Source: Pogonophryne albipinna
Lineage: Eukaryota; Chordata; Actinopteri; Perciformes; Artedidraconidae
Assembly (NCBI GenBank): GCA_028583405.1
Contig: CM053243.1
Location: 34,685,420 to 34,749,419, forward strand
DNA length: 64,000 nt
Direction of reading: 5' to 3'
Part shown: piece by piece, positions 38,769 to 51,782 of the stretch
How positions within the stretch are numbered: position 1 is the first letter of the stretch
Layout: the number at the start of each line of letters is the position of its first letter
Notes under the pieces: model-generated
What the model was told of the DNA's origin: nothing
What the model saw: only the letters and a program-made list of their open reading frames with translations
Database searches by the model: none
Translations under genes and position numbers: made by a program

Positions 38769-38770
<2 letters not shown>

Positions 38771-38948
38771 AAATCTATTTAAAACTCATAACAAAAAAAC
38801 AAAATTCCCAAAGTTGTCCTGAAATTAACTTATTAAATAAACGAAACGAAAAATATAGCCTACTTATGCAAACAACATTGAATCTGGATTTGAAATTATT
38901 CTGATTAGGCCTAGCCTACATTGCAAATAAGCAGACAGCGCTGCTTTT

Positions 38949-39287
<339 letters not shown>

Positions 39288-39693
39288 ATCTTTAGGCGGC
39301 TCTTCTGATGATGTAGTACAATAGTAGCAGCTTCACTTGTAGCTTCGGTGCTGCTAGCCTCTTTATATTCTTTTTAGAAAAGAAGTCAAGTAAAAAATGT
39401 TTGCCTGCCATTATAGAGCTTTTTCGTTAGCGTTATTGAGGGAAAGAGCTGCCGCAAAATCGCCGTGGGTGTGTCACTGACGAATCATCGTTTTTTAAGG
39501 AAATCGTTTTTATTTTTTATTATAATTACTGTGAAATGTATTATGTTTTTGTCATTATTACAACAAATACACACTTGCAACTGATAACACTGGCAATGAT
39601 TTTATATTTATTAGACTATTAAAAAAAAGATCCAAATAAGTGAGGGTACGGCGTACCCCCGCGTCCAACGCCCACTAAACCACTGGCCATAAG

Positions 39694-41926
39694 ACTAGTG
39701 ATTAACATGATTTGCATTTGTCATATTTTTTCTAAATTCCTTGGCTACTTTCTTGATTGAAAAAAAAGGGAAGCCAGAAGATGGATTCATGCTTTGTGAT
39801 GAAACGTATGTTTTATGTTTAAGAATGATTTGTGCAACATTTTATTTCATTCCATGTCTCACAATTGTCACATTAACTTCTCAATTATTTTGAGTAAATC
39901 AGTTTGAGAGTCGGGTTAGACAGGCGAGGGAGACAGCGAGGATTGAGATGGAGACATGTCTGGGAGCTCTGACTATCCCAGATAACACAATCATTTAATT
40001 TTCTGTTCTGCAGCACAGTGAATATTATTCATCTGAATGGAGTGAGCTGCGTTCACACCCAGGGAGAAAGAAATGAATGGTTTTCAGAATACTGAAAGAA
40101 TTTCTCAATAGAGTCTTAGTTTGCAAAGTACAGCAAAGTATTGCACCCAGATATAGTCTGTGGTACAGTTGCGTAATAACTAGTTTATAATTCAACCCCC
40201 TGCAAGCTATCAGGCTATGTTTAAGGTTGCTAACATGTGATTTTAAGATATTTCTGGTGGGAAAAAAGACTTAAAGATTAGGCCTAAGGCAGTTACGTGA
40301 CTGACATTTTGCTTAAGTTCAAGTGTAATGATTGGTGTGAAAGAGGTGACGGGAATGAAAGTACAATTTTTATAATTTGAACACAACATATGATTGGCGT
40401 AATGCTTTAAAGTATTACATGTATGAATGAATGTGTCAGCAAGAGCAAGTAAGATGTTCAGCCAACACACCCAAGGCAAATAATGTGCAAAATATATCAA
40501 AGCATGTTAGAAAGATCGAGGCAGATCGGAGAAAAAATAATTACTACCTATGCCTTAGGTAGCTGCCCAGCAAGAATGCGTTCATTGGGTTGAATCACAT
40601 TTACTGTAGACTGGGTATTAAAACGAGAAAATATATCCCCCAACTTCTTATATTCCAATATTGCTCTTACAAATGTTTAAATAAGTTATCCACAGTTCTT
40701 GAAAAAAGACAGCAAAGACCAGCTCTAGTGTCAAGTTCACATATGCTCACACAACCGGAAAACACACTGCAGTGTACAGTACAAATCCTCAGCATCCATC
40801 TTCCACAGGGGAAAGTATTGGCTTTCAACTCTGACGGTTTGCCTCTGTTCAGAGACTCGGGTCAGGAACGATTCTTCATTGACATGCTTCACCTACCACT
40901 GTGAGTTACACAAAATCTATGATTCGCTTTGCCTCTTACCATGAGTTCATCTTTAATATATGTTTTTATAGATATTTAAAAGTTATTCCTACTGTATTCT
41001 ATAATGCTAGATCTGCGCTTCTATAGGGAATTGGATAATTTGCGCTGCTGAAAGGCAAGGCCATGTAAATACATTTTAAGTTACCGTGCTTAAGTAGTTT
41101 CACCCATCAACGGTCAAGAGAGGTGACTGCGAAGCATCAGACATTTTAAACTGATCCCTGGTGCCTGACCTTTCAGGGTTAGGTAGGCTGTGGAAATTAA
41201 ACCCCACACTCTGGATGTGACCTCTTCAAAAACCCTTAATGGAGGCCACCCAACAGTTAATCCTAAAGTTAAATCCTCATGTCAAAACCGAGCAAAAGGG
41301 ATTTATGGTAGATCTGGCTGAAGCCCGGGACAGTCGTCTGTTGATGTTGCTGCACAGATATAACCGGCATGCAGTAAAAAACGATTTAAATTTTAAAACC
41401 TAAAGACAAAGGGATGGAATTTTGAAATGACATAGAGACACTCTCCAGATATGAGCAGGTCCTACTGTGAATAAAAAAAAGCTAACATGCAACGTATTAA
41501 TATTGAAATGTATTGTAAATAAAATCCTGAAAGTTTTACTTTTTGTTGGAGTAAAAATGTGGGCATATGTATGTGCAGTGGAAAGAAAGGTCAACTAAGA
41601 TCAGCAGAGGATGTTAAAAGTGTAAACAAAATAATCTGAGATTGTGAAAAACAAAATGTAAATAATAATAATGGCATTTTTTATGTTTTGGAATTAGCCT
41701 CTCTGTTTTTTGTGTGTAATCCCGGAAAACAGAAGAACCCCTGCTGTTGTTTTAAACACTTCCCATTGTCATTGGGGATTACTGTAACAACGAGCAAAAT
41801 GAAACCCACAGATTACACCAAGGAGTTACTTCATAACATTATCTACTGTTGACCTGTATTGTTGAGATTTGTTGTGAGAGGAAAATAAACCGGATTATGC
41901 ACCGTTGATTGAACAGGGTAATGCTG
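39694..41926. other. Mostly empty stretch of copy 1 with one exon candidate
   Basis: About 2.2 kb of AT-rich sequence. The only feature I can support is the exon-like segment at 40809-40900. No terminal repeats are seen. Confidence 0.55.
40809..40900 (+). CDS. Candidate single coding exon of unknown gene, copy 1
   Basis: A 92-nt open segment with a good acceptor (pyrimidine-rich tract then ttccacag) and a strong donor (cact|gtgagt). It encodes GKVLAFNSDGLPLFRDSGQE and then RFFIDMLHLP, plus two bases of a split codon. The composition looks like a folded protein rather than a transposon linker. The one difference from copy 2 (gac against gat at the Asp before MLHLP) is silent. I do not recognise the protein, and no neighbouring exon is visible, so this may be one exon of a gene with long introns or chance. 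Confidence 0.35.
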
Positions 41927-42953
41927 TTAAGCACCATCCCCCCGGTACCGGGGGGAAAAACGCGTCAACTGCAGTAAACAGCGTCTGAGGGCTTCTTAAT
42001 ATTTAATAAACTAAGAATGTTTTATTTCCATGTAACGGGAAGAAACTCAGCTAACTGATAATTTTTATTTTTTTTTGCAAAAAAAAACACAAAGCTAACG
42101 CCGAGCCTCTGAATTGGCTACGAGCGAAAAAATCTTAAGGCTGTTAGCACAGAACTCTAGCTATATTGATCGATATACTTATCATCACTGAGCGATCAGA
42201 ACTCGTGACAGAGGAAGCAAATACAGACAACACACGAGTAGCTTTAGGTAGCAAAACACGGAGATATGCTCACCTTAGCTGTTATTCTGATTAAAAGTCG
42301 TGTTCAATGGCATCAAAACGAGATAAAACGCGGCTGAAGGTTAATCCATAGGTTATAGCAATGTGTCTGTCACTTTGAAAAAATTATTGATAATCCATAA
42401 TTCCATTTTTATGCAAAAATCGGAGAAGAAAAATGTGCTGCTAATGGTAGCCACCAGAGGTTAGCGCAGCTTCCGGCTTTTCTATGCGTCTCTCTCACTC
42501 CTTATTTTGTAACCTGTGTGTGTATGTGGAACTTTCCCTCGATTCCATTGGCTCTAGCGGTTAAAAAGAGATGTCAATCAGCAAAATCGACAAAGGGGGT
42601 TCAGAGATATGGAAAATCCACCCAAATGACCCCAGAAGTGGGTTTGTTTTGCTAAACCTCTCTAAAAAGGTCAAATGTCACTTGTTTTGTATCAATCTTG
42701 ATACAGGGTACTTATTATATGTTGTACTTTGGATTCCTAAAGCTTTTAGTCTACCTTACCATCATCCAAGGGTAGTTTTCACTATAAGTAAAAAATAATT
42801 TTGGACGGACACTATAATTTACAGTTTTTTACAATGTTCAATCTGAATTTTCTTTAAAATAAAAAAGATCTATATTGATTCTGACTTTTCTACATCCAAC
42901 TCACAGGTTTATCATTACTTTGAGAAAAAAGATTATTAATTTTCCCCTTTTAG
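41927..42953 (+). mobile_element. piggyBac-family element C, copy 1, cut by gap
   Basis: Starts at TTAA 41927-41930 (ctgttaagcaccatcc, with a ccccccggtaccgggggg hairpin). It continues through the family's conserved region (42571-42880), then stops at the N gap. Copy 2 shows the missing right end. It is inverted relative to elements A and B. Confidence 0.8.
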
Positions 42954-42954
42954 T

Positions 42955-43954
42955 NNNNNNNNNNNNNNNNNNNNNNNNNNNNNNNNNNNNNNNNNNNNNN
43001 NNNNNNNNNNNNNNNNNNNNNNNNNNNNNNNNNNNNNNNNNNNNNNNNNNNNNNNNNNNNNNNNNNNNNNNNNNNNNNNNNNNNNNNNNNNNNNNNNNNN
43101 NNNNNNNNNNNNNNNNNNNNNNNNNNNNNNNNNNNNNNNNNNNNNNNNNNNNNNNNNNNNNNNNNNNNNNNNNNNNNNNNNNNNNNNNNNNNNNNNNNNN
43201 NNNNNNNNNNNNNNNNNNNNNNNNNNNNNNNNNNNNNNNNNNNNNNNNNNNNNNNNNNNNNNNNNNNNNNNNNNNNNNNNNNNNNNNNNNNNNNNNNNNN
43301 NNNNNNNNNNNNNNNNNNNNNNNNNNNNNNNNNNNNNNNNNNNNNNNNNNNNNNNNNNNNNNNNNNNNNNNNNNNNNNNNNNNNNNNNNNNNNNNNNNNN
43401 NNNNNNNNNNNNNNNNNNNNNNNNNNNNNNNNNNNNNNNNNNNNNNNNNNNNNNNNNNNNNNNNNNNNNNNNNNNNNNNNNNNNNNNNNNNNNNNNNNNN
43501 NNNNNNNNNNNNNNNNNNNNNNNNNNNNNNNNNNNNNNNNNNNNNNNNNNNNNNNNNNNNNNNNNNNNNNNNNNNNNNNNNNNNNNNNNNNNNNNNNNNN
43601 NNNNNNNNNNNNNNNNNNNNNNNNNNNNNNNNNNNNNNNNNNNNNNNNNNNNNNNNNNNNNNNNNNNNNNNNNNNNNNNNNNNNNNNNNNNNNNNNNNNN
43701 NNNNNNNNNNNNNNNNNNNNNNNNNNNNNNNNNNNNNNNNNNNNNNNNNNNNNNNNNNNNNNNNNNNNNNNNNNNNNNNNNNNNNNNNNNNNNNNNNNNN
43801 NNNNNNNNNNNNNNNNNNNNNNNNNNNNNNNNNNNNNNNNNNNNNNNNNNNNNNNNNNNNNNNNNNNNNNNNNNNNNNNNNNNNNNNNNNNNNNNNNNNN
43901 NNNNNNNNNNNNNNNNNNNNNNNNNNNNNNNNNNNNNNNNNNNNNNNNNNNNNN
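42955..43954. other. Assembly gap of exactly 1000 N
   Basis: A run of exactly 1000 N, which normally means an unknown gap size set by scaffolding. Frames spanning it are meaningless. It begins inside a piggyBac-family element and ends in a common fish repeat. Confidence 0.98.
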
Positions 43955-44045
43955 CTCCTGTGGGTATTGCCCACAGTATTGAGTATGTAAGTCGCTTTGG
44001 ATAAAAGCGTCTAACAGGTAACATGTAATGTAATGTGTAAGGCAA
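43955..44045 (+). repeat. Common fish repeat, 3' end
   Basis: Contains gtaagtcgctttggataaaa and gcgtctaac followed by gtaatgtaatg, a terminal motif of an abundant fish interspersed repeat. The inverse motif occurs at 45482. Family not assigned. Confidence 0.6.
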
Positions 44046-44129
44046 CGTGTTACTGACGTCATCAGCTTTGGAATAGTGTTGAAAAATGTGTCATATCACA
44101 TCGCCAGGTTATTGTTCACCCAGCCCTTG

Positions 44130-44247
44130 TATTGACAGGATGGGGGTGAGAGGGGGGCGTCATGCACCAATGTTAGGCTCTGAGCTAAGTAGGATCAGCC
44201 TCGTGATATGTGGCATGCTATAGGTGAGCTACCTGGGCACCCCAGAA
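44130..44247 (-). repeat. Possible tRNA-derived SINE remnant
   Basis: On the minus strand ggggtgcccaggtagctcac followed by ctatagcatg resembles the A-box head of a tRNA-derived SINE. No clear B box is present, so this is weak. Confidence 0.3.
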
Positions 44248-44299
44248 GTAAATAAACTACATAGCAAATTATCATCAATATTACAATTCTAAAAGACCA

Positions 44300-45468
44300 G
44301 TCATCAGTTCCAACTGCCGGTAGGAGAGGACGCTGGTGTGGTTTGTTCGCCGCTTCTCCACCGCTATCCTACTTTCAGTTCGTGTTTGAACATATTTTAT
44401 TTGCTTTTTCTTTATACATCGGTTAGCTATATATAGCATCTGTCAATATTGGCTCCAACCGAATCCAACAATCTCGTCAACTCCCTGCCGTCAGCTGGCC
44501 ACTAACATTGGACACCCTCGTCTCTGCACAACAGAGCTACGGTGGGAAACATTTTCACGAACAGTCTCTCAGCTGTCCCGGTGCGGAAAGCCCTAGTAGC
44601 CGTGACCGCTACCTCTACAGCTAGCCAACCTCCAGTCACCGGGTGGCTACATGCTAACGCTAGCATCGGACCATTCTTCGTCTCCTAGCCTTCATTCCAC
44701 TGACTCCCGCAACATCACTGATTGTCAACAGAAACTTCGCTACTCACCCCGATTAACTGCCATGATGTGGGCTTTCCTGCTGTCTGACATTAATCCTCTC
44801 AAGAGGTTTGTTGTGAGCTGCATCCCTCCCTGCCGACATGACTGTCTGTCATACTCCATCTCGGAACTACTCCAGCTAAAGCACATATCCACTCCACCAT
44901 GCCCGACGATGATCTCCGCCATCAGTGAACATTGTTGGGAGTCAGGAGGGCTGATAATTTATTCCGGCAAATTACTCAGATCTATTAATTGACCTAACAG
45001 AAGTTATTGAGTCTATGTAAGTTTACTGCTTGGCTTAGATCCACCAACGTCAGCAAGATCTCACCTCTATTAACTCCTGGAGAACCAGGTTCAATTAACT
45101 GCGGTTTCAATTCAGACGTCCCGCTAAATCTGTTTAAGCGATCCCGAAGGATTTTGATATCAGTAATGAGAGTGTGGCAGTGTGCATTTCTTACCTTTCA
45201 AGCAAGAGAGGATAGCGCAGATGTCTTTAAAGTTGTCCCAATCCAAAAGGTGGGATCAGTTTATTTGAAGAAAATTGGTCCACACTTGAACAGGGTTTCT
45301 ACCTTCTCTCGTTACAACATGACAATCCTACAAAACATATCATGCTGTGGTCATGTTCTAATATGAACAATGCTCTCTCCTCCTGTCTCAACCAACTCAC
45401 TCCAATAAAAAACAAGTATGTCTCTTTTACTCACTCGGCCCCCTGGTACACCGATCATCTCCGTTGCA
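44300..45468 (+). mobile_element. Degenerate LINE remnant
   Basis: GC-richer leader (44300-44700) and then disrupted frames. The part at about 45415-45460 encodes NKYVSFTHSAPWYTDHLR, the segment between endonuclease and reverse transcriptase in L2-like LINEs (APWxTDxLR). It is interrupted at 45469 by another repeat. No intact ORF remains and its wording differs from the LINE at 61246. Confidence 0.55.
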
Positions 45469-45742
45469 TTTTTTTTTTTTTTTTAGCTAATGCTTTTATC
45501 CAAAGCGACTTACAATAAGTGCATTCGACCAACAAGATACAAACTTGAACAAAACAGAATCATATAAGTACATCAGGTTTCATAGAGCTAAAACATTTCA
45601 AGTGCTACTCAACTGGCTTTAGATAAGCCAGTCCTTTATTAGTATATAAGTGCTTTGTTAGCAATTCTTTGTTAGTAATTCTATCGATCAAAGTGGAGTT
45701 GAAAGAGATGAGTTTTCAGTCTCCCCCGGAAGATGTGCAAGC
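45469..45742 (-). repeat. Common fish repeat, cut at duplication border
   Basis: A T-run and then agctaatgcttttatccaaa and gcgacttacaataagtgcat, the inverse orientation of the 43981 motif. It continues to gaagatgtgcaagc and stops exactly at the Tc1 TA. The expected continuation is not found right of that Tc1, so the border is a recombination or assembly junction rather than a simple insertion. Confidence 0.6.
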
Positions 45743-45744
45743 TA

Positions 45745-46669
45745 CAGTTGCAAGAAACAGTATGTGAACCCTTTGGAATTACCTGGATTTCTGCATAAGT
45801 TGGTCATAAAATGTGTTCTGATCTTCATCTAAGTCACAACAATAGACAAACACAGTCTGCTTAAACTAATACCACACAAACAATTATATGTGTTCATGTT
45901 TTTATTGAACACACCATGTAAACATTCACAAGTGCAGGGTGGAAAAAGTATGTGAACTCCTAGGCTAAAGACTTCTTCAAGAGCTAATTGGAGTCAGGAG
46001 TCAGCCAACTTGGAGTCCAATCAATGAGACGAGATTGGAGGTGTTGGTTAAAGCTGCCCTGCCCTATAAAAAATACACACCAGTTTTGAATTTGCTATTC
46101 TTAAGAAGCATTGCCAGATGTGAACCATGCCTCGCACAAACGAGCTCTCAGAAGACCTACGATTAAGAATTGTTGACTTGCATAAAGCTGGAAAGGGTTA
46201 CAAAAGTATCTCTAAAAGCCTTGATGTTCATCAGTCCACGGTAAGACAAATTGTCTATAAATGGAGATAGTTCAGCACTGTTGCTACTCTCCCTAGGAGT
46301 GGCCGTCCTGTAAAGATGACTGCAAGAGCACAGCGCAGAATGCTCAATGAGGTGAAGAAGAATCCTAGAGTGTCAGCTAGAGACTTAAAGAAATCTCTGG
46401 CACATGCTAACATCTCTGTTGACGAATCTACGATACGTAAAACACTGAACAGGAATGGAGTTCATGGGAGGACACCACGGAGGAAGCCACTGCTGTCCAG
46501 AAAAAACATTGCTGCACGTTTGAAGTTTGCAAAAGAGCACCTGGATGTTCCACAGCACTACTGGCAAAATATTCTGTGGACAGATGAAACCAAAGTTGAG
46601 TTGTTTGGAAGGAACACACAACGCTATGTGTGGAGAATCCAAAGGGTTCACATACTTTTTCTGCAACTG
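45745..46669 (+). mobile_element. Tc1-like transposon, internally deleted, copy 2
   Basis: Same element as 30164-31088, with TA at 45743-45744 and 46670-46671. The left flank differs completely from that of copy 1; the right flank is the same. Confidence 0.92.
46127..46647 (+). pseudogene. Tc1 transposase fragment, copy 2
   Basis: As in copy 1 but without the extra G, so a single frame runs from ATG 46127 through the whole fragment, broken only by TAG at 46268-46270. The first catalytic Asp (WTDETK) is present; the rest of the DDE triad is deleted. Copy 2 is therefore the less damaged version. Confidence 0.9.
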
Positions 46670-46671
46670 TA

Positions 46672-49111
46672 TAATATCCAATGATGTTGGACCTTGACCC
46701 AAAAGTTAGGATTTCTTCCACTCCACCATCTGATTTTAGCCACACATTTTTTTAAATAACAATTATTTTTGTGAAATAACATTTTCTCAAAACACCAATA
46801 GTTATTGTTGCAACATACTCTCTGACACCCAAATTGAATGGGTCTCAAAAAATTGCTTTTCTATTATCTACATTTAATTTGAAATGTTTGATTAACTCAA
46901 AGAGAAAAATACTGTAATAGTAATGGTGAATATATGAATCATATCAATATGTTTGATTTTTTTGGTGCAGAATTTACATTTTTCACAAGTATATCCAATG
47001 TATCCTATATTGCTTTACAAAGGCTGTTTGTGACAGTGGACAATATGTTATGCTAGTAAATACCTGTATATACTTTAATGCCAAAAGCAATGCTGTGTTT
47101 GTGGTACTCAAACACTTAAGAACAAATACATTTATCATGGTATACATTTTTTTGGTATGACCACCGTAAAGGTTGAGTTGACTAAAAAAACGTTGTCCAA
47201 ATTCTATGAAATATAATAAATTCTGATTGCACATTTGGAAAGGTAACGTCCAATAATGTTAGGTTGTGCAATAATGCAGCCTCATAAAACAAATCATCCT
47301 TTAGACACTTCAGCTACCCGCTCAAACGGCAATTTCATCTCAGAATGTATCTACTAGAAAATCCATTACAGTTTCATAAATGGCCTATTGTAACCTTGAG
47401 CAACTCTGCAATGAAAATATGTAGACTTAACATAAAAGGCACTCTGGTCTCATTTGAGTGAGCCAGCTGAGACTTCCAGTAAGGGTGTATATATTTAAAT
47501 TAAAATCTGCTGGTGTGGGAGATTGGGTCACAATGCATAGTCAGATGCTAATTCTAGGCATTTGTCTGTGAAGCAGTGGGCCATATAATTTGACTTTGTG
47601 TGGGACTGTCCTGAGTGCCAGCTCAGCCTGGAGAGGCGGAAATTAAAAGTTTATGAGATAATGTGAGAGAAATACAGGGAGCGAATACATTCAAAAATTA
47701 AAAAGAAGATAAGGATATTAAGGAAATATTGTTTAGTTTTTTTAAACCAGCAGTGAGACAGTAGTGACTAATTCAAATACTTTGTTTTTATTAACTGTCT
47801 AAGATCGAGAGGGCAAGTAATAACTACCAGCTATTTTTTGTGTAACCAGGCACTATAAAGGCTTTGAATAAGTGGTTCCCTACATTATAAAGTATGTTGA
47901 GTTTGACACACGCATTATTATCTATATGCATTGTACACAAACAACAACATACTGTAGAACATTTCCTATAATCCTGCGTAAATACTATAATTACTACAAT
48001 ATAGATTTGTACGTCGCCCCCCCAAAAAATACGTCTTTCTAACACCAATCTCAACACAGCAAGCTGATTCACTGAACAACAACATCATCATTCAGAAACA
48101 TGCAAGGTTGCAGCTTCCCAATATTACAAACTGGACTGGTAATTAAACATTCTCGGATGTTCATAAATACTTGCCACTCGGCACCAGATAACCTGCAGCT
48201 TTCTTAAGATTGAATTAGCTCCAGAATAAATGGCTTCAGTGTGAATGTGTAAATACTCGGTGTGTACGTATGTCAACTCCAAACAGCAGTGAATAATAGC
48301 ATGTGTAATATGGTAATTGCACATGAAGTACATTGTAGCATTTGTTTGTGTGCTGCTCTGAGCACGTTCAGGTGCAACTATGTGTGTCTTTCTGCGCCAG
48401 TGGTGGCACCGCCTGATAAATAGGCCTGCAGATGTGTGTGAAGCCTATCTCTGGCAGTGAGGAATATCGGCTCTCTCTGCTACTTCATCATGGAGAGGCA
48501 GCTCTGACAGGAACCCTGACACAGAAACCTCGAGAAGGAAAGTGACAGCTTGGGCATAATTAGAATTAATGCAGAGATGTGGAATAAGGAAATGATCCAT
48601 ACAGATCAGCTCTTCATTTCAATTTTATGCTTCACTCGTTGAATTTCATGGGTAATAATGGATAGTCAAGGCTGCCGATCACTATTGCTTGTGATGACAA
48701 ATGTGTATGCATTGATGCACCCCCACCCCCCTGTTGGGAGAACAATGAGGAGAGAAGGATATAGAAAGCAAATAGATGTGCAGAACTGGATAAACACGTA
48801 CTGTATGTGGAGTATGGATTGAATGTAAATTATTAATAAACCGTTGGATGCAAAAAAGTTATTTACACAGTTCATCTGTTCCTGTTTTGCATTATTGCAA
48901 AAAGCTACAACTGCATTTAGTTCACAACCCTGTGTTGCATGTCAACAAATGATCCTTTGGTTGTCCACAGGAAGGGCACATTCCCTTGGAGACCTGTTAA
49001 TAAGAACCAAAAGGGAATATTGTTGCACGTCATTCCCTATCTACTGCCCTCTTTCCCTCCCTTTCATCTTTTGACATTGACTTGAATGCTTCAGATTAAA
49101 AATGTACTATT
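46672..49111. other. Intergenic in copy 2, nothing recognised
   Basis: Counterpart of 31091-33521, with small indels of 3 bp (near 47945) and 6 bp (near 48885). Confidence 0.55.
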
Positions 49112-49116
49112 GTTGC

Positions 49117-49492
49117 TGTTACAGTGTGTGTGTGTAGGAAGCAGGACCCAAATGCAGATTAATGTGACAAAAATAACTCCTTTATTTCAAGGCTAAACTA
49201 TAAACAAAGACTGAACAGAACACTCACCGCAGACCAAGTCATTACACAAGACGAACCGACAAAGACAGAAAAACCAGAACTTAAATACACACAAGACTAA
49301 TCATACAAACAAGACACAGGTGAGGAGGGAGGAGAAAACACAGGGACACCAGGTGAACACAATCGGGTAATCAGGGAGGGAAAACAGACAGAAGGCAACA
49401 GGCAAAACAGGAGGTGAACACTTTTCAAAACAAAACAGGAAACCAAAGACAGAAAAAGACAAGACAAAACCCAACACAGACAGATCTTGACA
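49117..49492 (-). mobile_element. Solo LTR, copy 2
   Basis: Counterpart of 33527-33900 with gttgc on both sides (49112-49116 and 49493-49497); 2 bp longer in a GT run. Confidence 0.8.
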
Positions 49493-49497
49493 GTTGC

Positions 49498-50736
49498 AGA
49501 TTGGTTCTTCAGTGCACTGAATAATGTTCAGTTTTTCTTCTCAATCAGACTTTTAGGTTTAATGTTCCCTTTCTCATCTGGGTCAAGATCCGAAAGTGTT
49601 GCGTCTGCAGTTTGTCATTGATCCCAGGGGCTGCTACAGAATGTCATGGGAGCGAGATAAAGAGTGTAGCTCAGGAGAAAGGGCGGAGGCTGGATCCCTG
49701 CTGTTTTTGTGACTGAACCCTGGGTTACTCCCACTGGCCAGCAGTGTGAGTGTATGTGAGAGTGTATGAGAGTCACATACATTAAGAATTGATCAGCAGT
49801 GCATGATACCTACAAAAAACCATCCACTTTCTTAAACACTGACAGCTAGGAATAGATTAATGTAATGTCACAGAGGGGACACATTTAAATCCGATATCAT
49901 TTCTCATTTAATGTCATTTTACGCTCCCTGGTGCCCACAAAAAAACTTTAACCCCCTCCCCAATGCAAACAAAAATATTATGTATAATATAGACTTCACA
50001 CTTAATAATGTAAAGCCCATCTGAGACCAATGTCTAGCATATGCTCCTTTACATAGTGTTTAAAAGGGGTTTGTAAAAGGTGCAGCACATACATTATTTG
50101 AGATAATTTGATAGGGTGAGTCCCTGTTGGGTACTTTCCTCTCTGCTGACAGTGATTGTGGGTTTTGACAACCACAGTTCATTAGTGGGTATTAGGAAAA
50201 AGCTCACACAAGAGACCGCATTGTGAAAGAGGCGTAATATGTTTCTCATTACGGAAGGTATCAAATGAACTCACACACCATAGTTCTTCATTTCACGCTG
50301 CCCTTGTTACGCTCTCTAGGGTGAGAGTTTTAATGAATGCATATGTATAGTGCTCCTGACATCCACTGTGCAGGAGGGGCTATTCTCTCAACCTTTGAAA
50401 CATACGATGAGGCTGACATGTCCTAATGGGAGAGGCAATTATTAAAGCTTAGCCCTTCCCATCATGGAAGAAGATGCAGATAATATCTCTGCATGTGTAA
50501 ATGATAATCAATTAAAGATAAATTATTCAAAATGTAACATAAGTGTATACTCTGAACATTTAAAACCTCACATTTATCTTTAATTTGTCTTAAAAGTGAA
50601 CAGTTAAACATAACATGCTTTTATTTTCCACAACTAAATACGTCTTTAATTACTGGTTAATCATTTTAAAATGAATTATAATGCGTTCAATAAAAGTGAT
50701 GCATTGCACAAGACTGTGTTCAGAATATGACGTGAT
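49498..50736. other. Intergenic in copy 2, nothing recognised
   Basis: Counterpart of 33906-35144. Confidence 0.55.
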
Positions 50737-51321
50737 CAGGGCCGGACTGGGACAATAAGTCAGGCCGGGAATTATACACCCAGTCAGGCCACTACCAGTT
50801 TTCTTTTGTGCCATTTTCCTGGATTTATTTGTCAATATTTACAGCGTTGCTGCCCATAGTGAGAGCCCTAAACTTTAAATCTACTACCCCAGAATAAACA
50901 TATGGACATGGGTTACTATTTAAAAAAAATGTGCCAAGCTATTTAGGAACCTATCCATGTGAACATATTTTAAGTGGAGGTGGACCTCAAATCCTCTAGG
51001 GGGGTCCGGGGGCATGCTCCCCCGGTAAGATTATTTTTTTAAATGTTGGACTTAAATGCATCAATCTGGTGCACTTTGAGGGGGAAATAAAGAGACTACA
51101 CCCATATGAAACAGAACTGTATACATTTAAATAATCATAAGTACATGGCCATAACCAATAACATACCATATCCAATATGAAAAAACATTGAAACTTGTTT
51201 ATTTATTAGTTTTTGGTTCATTTATAGTTGTGAGTGTGTCTGGGCTCCTGAACCAGCCTCTCCTGTCTCCCCCCTGCTCCTCTTTAGCTCTCAACAAGTT
51301 TTTAAAGTTTATCTTACCTTT

Positions 51322-51734
51322 TGTAGTGGCAATTTCTTATATTACTTTATATGGTAAAACCAAATGATGATATTATGCTTAGAAACTGTTTGGTCAACTC
51401 GACCTGTTGTACCACACGGTAGCTTCCTGCCAAGGTCGTACCTGGAGAATGCGGCTCTCCCTATGAGAGCATTGTAAGATAACATTCAGGAGAAAGTCTT
51501 ATCTCTTTTCCTTTCTGCACAGCAACAGTCCTCTATAAAACACACACACACACACACACACACATTATACCCTGTGCACACTCCTGCAGACTATCCTATA
51601 CTCTGTGAGACCTGTGCCTTTGAAGCTTCAAATAAATAACCAACAAGACAACGCTGTTTGCTTTCACCAGTTTATTATTGATTACTCTCATTGTACATCT
51701 TTGTAGTATTGACGAGTCTAAAATATCCACAACA
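51322..51734 (+). mobile_element. Probable solo LTR nested in hAT, copy 2
   Basis: Counterpart of 35730-36142, cttt on both sides. Confidence 0.5.
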
Positions 51735-51782
51735 CTTTTTTCACCTAGTTAACATTTTTTTGTTATTATTCATGCATATTTT

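Noticed and set aside
42875..44062. Several ORFs of about 370 codons
   Set aside because: They span the 1000-N gap and consist of unknown residues.
44130..44247. A tRNA gene on the minus strand
   Set aside because: Only an A-box-like head is present; no cloverleaf or B box, so it was kept as a weak SINE remnant.
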